Virus record (IMG/VR): IMGVR_UViG_3300043099_000574
Span: 1-28,998 of that record
DNA from: a virus
Length of the DNA stretch: 28,998 nucleotides
Reading direction: 5' to 3' (one strand)
Both the position numbers and the translations under genes were made by a program. The notes beneath the pieces are model-generated. The model worked only from the letters and a program-made list of their open reading frames with translations, was not told the origin of the DNA and ran no database searches. This document shows, in pieces, positions 15,060 through 22,479 of the stretch. Each line of letters opens with the position of its first letter. Position 1 is the first letter of the stretch.

Positions 15060-16209
15060 AACAACCGTATCTTATTATGATTCTCTTGCTGATGTAATCA
15101 ACGAAAAGTATCCTCAGGGATATCAAGTTGCTTTGATTAAAAGTGAAAAGTATGGATCTTTAGGTCTTAGGGAACAAAACTATCAGTACTTAGCAGACTT
15201 GGGGGAACTTAATCACGATTCATTCATTGCCGATGTTGGTTGCGGTAATGGTCAGTTTCATAAGTTCTTAAAAACTCATCCAAACTACAAAAATTGTAGA
15301 TATCTTGGTGTAGATTGCTGTGAAAAGCAAATTGATAACGCATCAAAATCTGCAGAAAGTTATGCATCATCTTTTTTCTGTAAAGATATGAATGAACTTG
15401 TAATGGCTGAACCGTATTTTGATGCGGTTTACTTTATTGAAAGTATTGGTTACACAACAAATCTTGATACTCTTATTAAGACTATATCAACAGGACTTAA
15501 AATTGGTGGTAGAGTAATTATTAAAAACCCAATTAAAGTAGTTCATGATGAAGAACTTGATTCAAAATATCAAGAAAAGTTTGCTGACATAGAAAAAGAA
15601 TATGGATATAGTGAGGCATCTCTTGGTATGCTTCCAAACAAAAGTCTCATAGAAGAAAGTTTTCTTGAGAATGGTTTTGAAGTTGAAAAAATTGAAGTCC
15701 CAGAATATGATGTAATGACTTATAATGAAACTTTCTGTTCATCTGATGAATTTTGTGAAGCACATCCATCTTATATTGAACATATTAGAAAGAATGAGAC
15801 TCAAAATTATGCCCCAAACAGATATCATGAGTGTATGATATTTGTGTTCAAAAAAGTTGCCGATGCTATCAATCATATTTCCGAACTTCCTCATATCAAT
15901 AAGACATATAACGAAGGTATTGAAAAGTCTCAAATTGATCCTACGCATCCAAATGCTCCATACATGCAGAGATATTCTGAGTATAGAGAAAACTATATTT
16001 CACAACACCCAGAACAAGCTGAATTTGTTCAAGTTCCTTGTGAAGAAAAAATATCTTATGATGGTGTTGGTGTGACATCAACTACAGATTCTTCTACTAC
16101 ACTTTCATACTCAACATCATTCTCAAGTGATGCTGTAGCAGAAGATACTTCAGAATCACGTGTTGTTAATCTAGATGTAAGTTATGAAATCGACGACTCC
16201 CCAGAATAA
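15052..16209 (+). CDS. Class I SAM-dependent methyltransferase 1 (MT1)
   Basis: A 385-residue protein with a Rossmann-fold methyltransferase in about residues 55-270. Motif I is 'ADVGCGNGQF' (D61-V62-G63-C64-G65), motif II is 'YLGVDCCEKQI', and then come 'DAVYFIESIGYT' and 'GLKIGGRVIIKNP'. The element 'EYGYSEASLGML' (about 183-194) recurs in MT2. The last 85 residues leave the fold and become Pro-, Ser- and Thr-rich ('VTSTTDSSTTLSYSTSFSSD'), a flexible tail that MT2 lacks. Methyl acceptor unknown. The gene overlaps X1 by eight bases and the next oxygenase by 26, so translation is probably coupled. Confidence 0.85.
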   Translation: MDETTVSYYDSLADVINEKYPQGYQVALIKSEKYGSLGLREQNYQYLADLGELNHDSFIADVGCGNGQFHKFLKTHPNYKNCRYLGVDCCEKQIDNASKSAESYASSFFCKDMNELVMAEPYFDAVYFIESIGYTTNLDTLIKTISTGLKIGGRVIIKNPIKVVHDEELDSKYQEKFADIEKEYGYSEASLGMLPNKSLIEESFLENGFEVEKIEVPEYDVMTYNETFCSSDEFCEAHPSYIEHIRKNETQNYAPNRYHECMIFVFKKVADAINHISELPHINKTYNEGIEKSQIDPTHPNAPYMQRYSEYRENYISQHPEQAEFVQVPCEEKISYDGVGVTSTTDSSTTLSYSTSFSSDAVAEDTSESRVVNLDVSYEIDDSPE

Positions 16210-16795
16210 GCCCTTTTTAGATCTAGAGTCTAAGTATGTAAAGAGTTACTTTCAAAAAATTCTTGATGTAACTCCAGATGTTTTAAAACAAGACTTCACA
16301 GAAGTTCCTGAATATAAAGTTCCATCAAAATATGAATATGGAGACTGGAGATTTAGAGTTATCAAGTCTCCAACGGATGGACTTCAACTTAAAAACTTTT
16401 ATAGTGATAAACTTAAGGATATTATTCTAGATGAGAATATTCCAACTGTGAGTTTGAATACTTTTGCAGCAAGTTCTGACATTAAGGAGCATGTAGACCC
16501 TCCTTATTATGGCAAAAACCTTTGGAGAATTTTAGTTCCTATTACCGCTGATGAAAGTTATATTACTGCTGAAAGTTTTGGAACTATTAAAGTTGAAGTA
16601 GGAAAACCCTTTATACTTGATTTTGTTTACGACTCTCATAGTGGAACGAACAAGTCAAAAGACGTAGATCTTTGTTTCCTTTGTTTTGACATTCTTTATG
16701 AGAATGATAGAGAATATCTAGGTTCACACTTTACAAATGACCCCCTTTACTTGAAGGTTCTAAATATTGATATGGGAGCTTATGAGAAATTATGA
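16184..16795 (+). CDS. Aspartyl/asparaginyl-hydroxylase-like 2OG-Fe(II) oxygenase (oxygenase 2)
   Basis: A 203-residue protein with the PF05118-like pattern. It has H103-x-D105 in 'IKEHVDPPYYGKNLWRILVPI', in which R115 may hold 2-oxoglutarate, then a strand with 'VEVGKPFILDFVYDSHSGTN' giving the distal iron ligand H152, and 'CFLCFDI' at the end of the fold. Enzymes of this family hydroxylate Asp, Asn or related side chains. The substrate is unknown. It overlaps MT1 by 26 bases and oxygenase 3 by ATGA. It differs strongly from the other three oxygenases, so they are not recent copies of each other. Confidence 0.78.
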   Translation: MKSTTPQNKPFLDLESKYVKSYFQKILDVTPDVLKQDFTEVPEYKVPSKYEYGDWRFRVIKSPTDGLQLKNFYSDKLKDIILDENIPTVSLNTFAASSDIKEHVDPPYYGKNLWRILVPITADESYITAESFGTIKVEVGKPFILDFVYDSHSGTNKSKDVDLCFLCFDILYENDREYLGSHFTNDPLYLKVLNIDMGAYEKL

Positions 16796-17298
16796 CTATT
16801 GATTTTTCTAGACCTTATTATGTTGACTTTTATAATAAAATTAATGAGTTAAAACCGTTGATTTTGGATGAATACTTTAGTCCAAAAACAAATATGAAAA
16901 TTTCTTGGAATATTGATGATGACAGTGGATGCGTTCTTTATGCATTCAAGAAGATTCCAAGAGAAGAAGCAACCATTCCAAAAGATAAGTATTCTACAGA
17001 AACAATTGAAAAGTTTGCTAATGATGATCGTATCCTGGCATTCTCAAAAATAACAGTTCCATCAGGTCAGCATGTTGGAGAGCATGTTGATACTTGCTAT
17101 TGGCATAAAGAATTCTTTAGAGCACACATTCCTTTAATGGATACTGAGGCAATGTTTTACTATGGCGATGAAGAAATTAATTGGAAAAAAGGAGAACTAT
17201 ACTTCTTTGATGTAAGACATATAAAACATTCTGCAAAAAATAACTCAGATAAAGATTTCGAATTTATTAGTATTGATATTTGTGTAGAAGATGCATAA
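16792..17298 (+). CDS. Small aspartyl/asparaginyl-hydroxylase-like oxygenase (oxygenase 3)
   Basis: A 168-residue, almost single-domain enzyme. H98-x-D100 lies in 'GQHVGEHVDTCYWHKEFFR', R110 lies before strand 'AHIPLMD', and the distal ligand is H143 or H146 in 'YFFDVRHIKHSAKNNSDKDF', followed by 'ISIDIC'. The 'W..GE..FFD...H...NNS' phrase is characteristic of the aspartyl/asparaginyl-hydroxylase-like branch. It overlaps its neighbours on both sides by 4 and 8 bases. Confidence 0.78.
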   Translation: MTIDFSRPYYVDFYNKINELKPLILDEYFSPKTNMKISWNIDDDSGCVLYAFKKIPREEATIPKDKYSTETIEKFANDDRILAFSKITVPSGQHVGEHVDTCYWHKEFFRAHIPLMDTEAMFYYGDEEINWKKGELYFFDVRHIKHSAKNNSDKDFEFISIDICVEDA

Positions 17299-17980
17299 TA
17301 CTTTTACAAATTTATATTCTAGATTTAATAATCAAGAGTATAGGAATGGATTTAATAAGGAATACCTTGAAATGTTATCCGAAGTTAAAGATAACAAATT
17401 TAATTTAAACATGGATGATTATGTGAAAGTTTATACAAATTTGGTAAAAAAAGAAATTTGTGAGGAATTTTCTCAAAAAATTCATAATGAGAAGCACAAG
17501 AATGAGTTTGATAGTCCAATGACAGACCTGTTAAGGACAGGTGAATATGTCAATCTTTTTGCTGTTGATGATGAGTTCAAAACATTTTCAAATAAAATTA
17601 TTCGTGACATATCTGCAGAAGTTGGTAGAAGATATGTAAGAGATGTTAGACCATTTTATTATGCCTATGGTGATAGATTAAATATCAGCGATTCCCACAT
17701 TTTAGACTATTCTAAAGATGACTTTTTTAGAATACATCATGATCATTATGCAGAGTCACTAAACTTCTCTAGGTTACTGACAGTATGTGTTTACTTAAAT
17801 GAGAACTATGAGGGGGGATATTTAGATTTTCCATCAATAGGAAAAACATTTGGTTTTAAAACTGGTGATGTTATTGTTTTCCCCAGTAACTGGATGTACT
17901 ATCATGGAGTAACTCCTATTACTTCTGGAAATAGATATACAATTGTATTCTGGCTTGGTATTCATAACAATCAATTATGA
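17291..17980 (+). CDS. Prolyl-4-hydroxylase-like 2OG-Fe(II) oxygenase (oxygenase 4)
   Basis: A 229-residue protein with a helical N-terminal half and the P4H-type catalytic half: H149-H-D151 in 'FFRIHHDHYAES', 'RLLTVCVYLNENYEGGYLDF', 'TGDVIVFPSNWMYYHGVTPI' with distal ligand H205, and 'GNRYTIVFW' with R215 in the 2-oxoglutarate position (often Lys in animal P4H, Arg in many bacterial and phage forms). Prolyl hydroxylase-like proteins are known from cyanophages; here the protein sits in an oxygenase array. It overlaps X2 by ATGA. Confidence 0.85.
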   Translation: MHNTFTNLYSRFNNQEYRNGFNKEYLEMLSEVKDNKFNLNMDDYVKVYTNLVKKEICEEFSQKIHNEKHKNEFDSPMTDLLRTGEYVNLFAVDDEFKTFSNKIIRDISAEVGRRYVRDVRPFYYAYGDRLNISDSHILDYSKDDFFRIHHDHYAESLNFSRLLTVCVYLNENYEGGYLDFPSIGKTFGFKTGDVIVFPSNWMYYHGVTPITSGNRYTIVFWLGIHNNQL

Positions 17981-18717
17981 CTTATTATCTTTTTGAGAGG
18001 GACTTGACCTCTGACCATGTTTCATATCATTATTGTTTTTTAGACTATAGTGAAGTTTCTTTTAAAGAAAAGTCGAAAATAAAAAATGACTACAACTATA
18101 TCTACAATATTCTGACAAATGAACTAAATGAAGTTCAAGGTCTGAGAACATTTCACAAAGCAATAACACCACAGAATAAGTTTATTGAGTCTCCATATTT
18201 TCATTTATCTGTAAATGGTGTCACCGAAAAAGAATATGATTTAATTAATAAGTCATTTGGACTTAATACAAAATATAGATACAGTTATTTTACCAAATTA
18301 ATTGATAATATTGGTAAAGACACAGATTTTAAATGTGGGTTTTTGCTTGGTGAGTTTAATAATATAGATCATAAGATGAAAAGTGATGCTGTAGACCTAG
18401 CAAGAGTTCTTGGTGGTGGCACATATAATGTTTTATATGCTTTTGACTTTGATAAAAATGGAAATGTAATTCATGATAATATCAATGTAGAACTACTACC
18501 AAACTATTCAGTTGATACTTTTTTAAATACAAAAAATATATTGCTTGAGTGTTTTCCAAATATCAATAAAACTATTTTTAATAAGTATGAACGTATTTTT
18601 GATGGATACACTCCAAATAAGTTCCATTTTCATTTCAAAGTAAAGCTCTATAAAGATCAAAAACCAACTATCAAATTCTATAGAACATATAACTCCACCA
18701 ATCCATATATTCAATAA
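17977..18717 (+). CDS. X2: cassette protein of unknown function, paralogue of X1
   Basis: A 246-residue protein with a normal ATG start, coupled to oxygenase 4. It aligns along its length with X1: 'SYHYCF' at about residues 16-21, 'EKEYDLINKSFGL' in the middle, 'LYAFDFDKNG' followed by 'INVELLPN', and 'IKFYRTYNSTNP' at the C-terminus. The order GFDF/AFDF, NG, strand with Glu, FP, F.G, basic strand resembles my memory of cyanobactin prenyltransferases (PatF, PagF, LynF), which use a ten-stranded ABBA barrel. This is unproved. Like X1 it is followed by a methyltransferase. No transmembrane segment. Confidence 0.7.
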   Translation: MTYYLFERDLTSDHVSYHYCFLDYSEVSFKEKSKIKNDYNYIYNILTNELNEVQGLRTFHKAITPQNKFIESPYFHLSVNGVTEKEYDLINKSFGLNTKYRYSYFTKLIDNIGKDTDFKCGFLLGEFNNIDHKMKSDAVDLARVLGGGTYNVLYAFDFDKNGNVIHDNINVELLPNYSVDTFLNTKNILLECFPNINKTIFNKYERIFDGYTPNKFHFHFKVKLYKDQKPTIKFYRTYNSTNPYIQ

Positions 18718-18720
18718 ATA
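18714..18720 (+). promoter_or_regulatory. Late promoter-like motif ATAAATA
   Basis: ATAAATA overlaps the X2 stop (TAA 18715-18717) and lies 12 nt before ATG 18732, followed by an A-rich run. Motif is exact but the distance to the start is short. Confidence 0.45.
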
Positions 18721-18731
18721 AAAATAAAAAA

Positions 18732-19907
18732 ATGGACAATACTCTTGAATACTATAATGCTATTGCACCTTTATTGAGTAATGATGAAGGTAACTATTAC
18801 AATGGAGCACTTTTAGTTGATCTAGACTCTGATCCTAGTACATTTATTGATCAAGATGTAGATAATATTATTAAAATGTCCAAAATGGGACAATATGTAC
18901 TGGAGTGTGGATGTGGTGGAGGATATTTTTTTAAAAGACTTATTAAAAAGAAAAAATCTGTCAAATATTATGGTATTGACATTTCTGAAGAGCAAATAAA
19001 ATGTGCTAAAGAAAGAAATCCAGGATATGAATCAAGATTTAAAATAGCAAGTTGGGACAAACTTCCATTTGAAGACAACTATTTTGACACGTTATTGTTT
19101 TTAGAAACAATAGGTTATGCTGAAGATGTTGAGCAAATGATAAAAGAATGCTATAGGGTATTAAAACCAGGTGGAACTTTGTTTAGCAAGCATCCAGGTT
19201 CTGCAATGCCTGGCGTAATATCTGAATTTGATTTAACAGTTGATTTTGAAAAGGTAATGACCATATCTCAGGAAAGTAAAATTATGTCCGATGTTGATAG
19301 ATATACCGAGTATATGATTGAATCTACAGCAGAAAAAACTTACGATTTACGAACTGGTGAGAAAAAATATACTGTGAACTATTGGACTGAAGAGGAGCAA
19401 AGGCATTGGGATAGGTTTAAAAACCAACGTAACCCATTTAATGTGATGTCACCAATATCCAGGGAATATGGATACTCTGATCAAAGTCTAGGAATGTTAA
19501 TGAACGTCCCAGCATTTATTCGTAGACTTGAACAGTATAATTTTTCAGTTCCTGATGGTCATATTATTCCACAAACGGATTCTACAATTCACTTAAAAAC
19601 ATTTTTTATTAATGAAGTGCATGAATTTTTTGTCAATAAAAAGGGTAACAATGGAAACCTGACTTTGAGATTTAAAGATGGGACCTCCATTAATTTCTGG
19701 GAAAAAGTTATTGAAAAAATGGGAAATAATGTGCAAATGTATGATATTTTGACACCACTTGGTAGAAGACATCGTGATTTAATTGATTTCTTGTTTTACA
19801 ATGTTTTTCCAATGAAAGAAGACGTAAACGATGAATATGTTAGTGGTGCATCTACTAGACAAGATGCAGCGTCGCCCTGCATTATTTTTAAAGCAATTAA
19901 GAAATAG
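18732..19907 (+). CDS. Class I SAM-dependent methyltransferase 2 (MT2)
   Basis: A 391-residue protein paralogous to MT1. Both open with 'xYY(D/N)(S/A)(L/I)A'. Motif I is 'VLECGCGGGYF' (E58-C59-G60-C61-G62), motif II 'YYGIDISEEQI', then 'LPFEDNYFDTLLFLETIGYAED' and 'YRVLKPGGTLFSKHP'. The shared 'EYGYSDQSLGML' block is at about residues 243-254, and before it is an insert of about 60 residues that MT1 lacks. The C-terminal 130 residues are folded-looking, not low complexity as in MT1. Methyl acceptor is unknown. It is the second X-MT pair member and ends the cassette. Confidence 0.85.
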   Translation: MDNTLEYYNAIAPLLSNDEGNYYNGALLVDLDSDPSTFIDQDVDNIIKMSKMGQYVLECGCGGGYFFKRLIKKKKSVKYYGIDISEEQIKCAKERNPGYESRFKIASWDKLPFEDNYFDTLLFLETIGYAEDVEQMIKECYRVLKPGGTLFSKHPGSAMPGVISEFDLTVDFEKVMTISQESKIMSDVDRYTEYMIESTAEKTYDLRTGEKKYTVNYWTEEEQRHWDRFKNQRNPFNVMSPISREYGYSDQSLGMLMNVPAFIRRLEQYNFSVPDGHIIPQTDSTIHLKTFFINEVHEFFVNKKGNNGNLTLRFKDGTSINFWEKVIEKMGNNVQMYDILTPLGRRHRDLIDFLFYNVFPMKEDVNDEYVSGASTRQDAASPCIIFKAIKK

Positions 19908-19908
19908 G

Positions 19909-19915
19909 ATAAATA
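19909..19915 (+). promoter_or_regulatory. Late promoter-like motif GATAAATA core
   Basis: ATAAATA lies 20 nt before ATG 19935 and is followed by ACTAAAAA. The same 15-bp string ATAAATAACTAAAAA recurs exactly at 25844. A good candidate late promoter for the second fibre. Confidence 0.6.
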
Positions 19916-19934
19916 ACTAAAAATACCATACACG

Positions 19935-22409
19935 ATGGCTAATATTAGAAAAACTTTTAACTTTCGTAATGGTGTACAGGTAGATGATGACAATTTAATC
20001 GTAAACCCTAATGGTTTGGTTGGAATCGGTACATCAGTTCCAACCGAACTTCTTGATGTAAGAGGAACTGCAAAGGTAGTCGGGCTAGTCACTGCTACGG
20101 AAGTTTTTGCTGCAAATATTAGAGCATCGGGTGTTTCTACGTTTAGTGGTGGTATCAGAGCAGGTATAGTTTCAGTTAGTCAGTCTGGAATTGTTACTGG
20201 TGTCGCTGGAATCGTAACTTATTATGGTGATGGTGGAAGACTTCTTAACCTACCAACATCTCAATGGTTAGATGTAGATATTGGTCTAGGTTTTACGAGC
20301 ATTTATGCACAAGGATTTGTTGGAGTCAGCACAGTATCTCCATTCTATCCTTTCCAAGTTGGTGGTTCTGACCAAAGCAGAATCTTTGCAAATGTTGGTG
20401 CAACAGGTGTTGGAATTGACTCGACTGGTAATATCTACTCGACAGGTATTGTTACTGCTCAAAGTTATGTTGGTTCTGGAGCTGGAGTTACAGCATTAAA
20501 TGCATCTAATATTTCTGCAGGAACATTAGACAATGCTCGCCTTGCATCAAATATTAATATTAGTGGCATTTTAACTTCCCCATTTGTAAGAACTAATAAT
20601 CTTGTTGTAACTGGAGTCACGACATCTAGTGGTGGTTTTGTAGGAAACTTAATTGGTAATGTAACTGGTGATGTAACTGGAAACGTAACTGGAATAGCAT
20701 CTACTGCTCGTTCATTAACAGGAACCCCTGATATTATTGTGGGTTTTGTAACAGCATCAAACATAACTGTATCAAATAACTCAACAACAGGAATTGCTTC
20801 TGTTTCAAATAGACTCTATGTTGAAAATAACATTGGTCTGAATACTCATTCTCCAACTGCAGAAATACATGTTGTAAAGAATGGTGTTGGTGGAGTTCAG
20901 TTAACCAGCACTCAAGAATCTTATGTTGGTGTTGCTAGAACTTTAACTAGAGGTCAACAGGGTGGTGAGATTCGTTTTGGTAACTTAGCAGATACCTTTA
21001 GTGGGCAAACATCGTTAGATCTTGTCAATTACGATAGAGGAAGCGTAAACTATTATATTCATCGTGGTGCTGCTGGTCTTGGAACCGGTAACTTCAACTG
21101 GGTTTATGGTCAAGATCAGAGTGCAAAAATGACTCTGACTTATGGTGGTAGACTGGGTATTGCAAAAACAAATCCAGACCATGAGTTGCACGTTGTTGGA
21201 ACTTCAACAATTACTCAAGATCTTTACATTGGTGATGACTTATTTGTTGTTGGAGACTCAACTTTATATGGAGACTTAGGTGTTAGTGGAAACTTTACCA
21301 CAAATAATTTAAATGTTCTTGGTGGCATTAGTGCAAATCTCAATAATACTATTGGGGTATCAACATTTTATGATATTGATGTAACTAATCTTGCAAGTTT
21401 GTCAAATGTAGCTATCGGAACTGATACTACCAACTATTCTCTTCAACTGGGTACTAATCAAGATCTAGTTGGTGGTTTAGGTTTAGTTGCTTCTTCATCA
21501 TTTATTGGTGTTGGTAGTACAGCATCATATCCACAAATTGATATTAATGCTATTGGCAAGAGAGTTCTTATAAGATCTGTTGGTGTTGGAACCACACGAC
21601 CAAAGGCTGCTGTCGATTTCTCTGAAGCAGGAGTTGGATATTTCAGCGATGCGTATCGCTTTATGATACTTCCTCGTCTGAATACAACTCAGAGAAATAA
21701 CTTAGATACTTCGACTGATAATATCAGAGGAGCAGTCGTATTTAATACCACCACTGCAGTTCCTGAGTATTATACTGGTTCCGCTTGGGTTCAAATGGCG
21801 GCAAGCGGAACAATTTCTTATGCTGAAAGATCTGGTATTGCAACTTATGCTAACTTTACTGGTTTCGCAACTGATGCTTCCAATGTAATTGGTGGTATTG
21901 TAACTTGCACCTCATTGAATGTTTTCCCTGGCGCAGGCGGAGGTATTTCTACTTTCAGTGGCATTACAACAGTTACTGGTCCTACATTCTTTACTAAACA
22001 ATTGAATGTATCTGGTGTTTCTACATTTGGAAACCTTACTATTAATGGTAATTCTGAATTTAATGGTACGGTCGATGTTGATGACGACTTTGCTGTTAGA
22101 AATCCCTCAGGTGGTGATAAATTCTTTGTTGTCGCCAATACCGGTGACACCATAATTGAAGGATTTATTGATGCAAATGGTGGACTTGATGTATTGGGAC
22201 ACACTGAGTTGGATCAACTTAATGTATCTGGTGTTACAACAACATCATCTCTTAGAGTTGGAACTGGTGTTACGGTAAGTGCTGGTATAGTAACAGCAAC
22301 CAATGGTTTCTTAAGTGGTATTGGAACTGCTGTTCAAATTACAACGGTGGGCAATCAGTTAGTGTTCACTGTTCCTGGTGTAGGTTCTACAAGTTTCACA
22401 TTGTTCTAA
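19935..22409 (+). CDS. Tail-fibre-like virion structural protein
   Basis: An 824-residue protein with the features of cyanomyovirus fibre shafts. It has repeated head-like motifs 'VGIGTSVPTELLDVRGT' (about 29-46) and 'LGIAKTNPDHELHVVGTS' (about 410-430), many 'GVSTF' and 'GIVT(A/G)' turns, and 'NVTGDVTGNVTG' near 241-252, which form trimeric beta-roll or beta-helix segments. It ends in 'VGSTSFTLF' with no S74 chaperone domain, so folding help must come from elsewhere. It starts after a late-type motif and ends before a strong terminator. Its likely role is a long or short tail fibre, or an internal shaft part. Confidence 0.8.
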   Translation: MANIRKTFNFRNGVQVDDDNLIVNPNGLVGIGTSVPTELLDVRGTAKVVGLVTATEVFAANIRASGVSTFSGGIRAGIVSVSQSGIVTGVAGIVTYYGDGGRLLNLPTSQWLDVDIGLGFTSIYAQGFVGVSTVSPFYPFQVGGSDQSRIFANVGATGVGIDSTGNIYSTGIVTAQSYVGSGAGVTALNASNISAGTLDNARLASNINISGILTSPFVRTNNLVVTGVTTSSGGFVGNLIGNVTGDVTGNVTGIASTARSLTGTPDIIVGFVTASNITVSNNSTTGIASVSNRLYVENNIGLNTHSPTAEIHVVKNGVGGVQLTSTQESYVGVARTLTRGQQGGEIRFGNLADTFSGQTSLDLVNYDRGSVNYYIHRGAAGLGTGNFNWVYGQDQSAKMTLTYGGRLGIAKTNPDHELHVVGTSTITQDLYIGDDLFVVGDSTLYGDLGVSGNFTTNNLNVLGGISANLNNTIGVSTFYDIDVTNLASLSNVAIGTDTTNYSLQLGTNQDLVGGLGLVASSSFIGVGSTASYPQIDINAIGKRVLIRSVGVGTTRPKAAVDFSEAGVGYFSDAYRFMILPRLNTTQRNNLDTSTDNIRGAVVFNTTTAVPEYYTGSAWVQMAASGTISYAERSGIATYANFTGFATDASNVIGGIVTCTSLNVFPGAGGGISTFSGITTVTGPTFFTKQLNVSGVSTFGNLTINGNSEFNGTVDVDDDFAVRNPSGGDKFFVVANTGDTIIEGFIDANGGLDVLGHTELDQLNVSGVTTTSSLRVGTGVTVSAGIVTATNGFLSGIGTAVQITTVGNQLVFTVPGVGSTSFTLF

Positions 22410-22431
22410 TAGACAGTTTTACAACTGGCAC

Positions 22432-22455
22432 AAGGGGGTTCCGACCCCCTTTTTT
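22432..22455 (+). terminator. Strong rho-independent terminator with UCCG tetraloop
   Basis: AAGGGGGT (22432-22439) pairs with ACCCCCTT (22444-22451) around a UNCG-type loop TCCG, with Ts at 22450-22455. It ends the fibre transcript. The 10-mer AACTGGCACA (22423-22432) leads directly into the stem, as it does at the terminator near 28784. Confidence 0.9.
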
Positions 22456-22460
22456 AGTGC

Positions 22461-22466
22461 TATAAT
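22461..22466 (+). promoter_or_regulatory. TATAAT -10 box directly after the terminator
   Basis: A perfect TATAAT lies 6 nt after the T-run. A 16-bp spaced TTCCGA (22439-22444), inside the terminator loop, is a weak -35. The predicted start (about 22473) leaves only some 7 nt before ATG 22480, so the mRNA would be nearly leaderless. Confidence 0.6.
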
Positions 22467-22479
22467 AGTCCTATACGCA

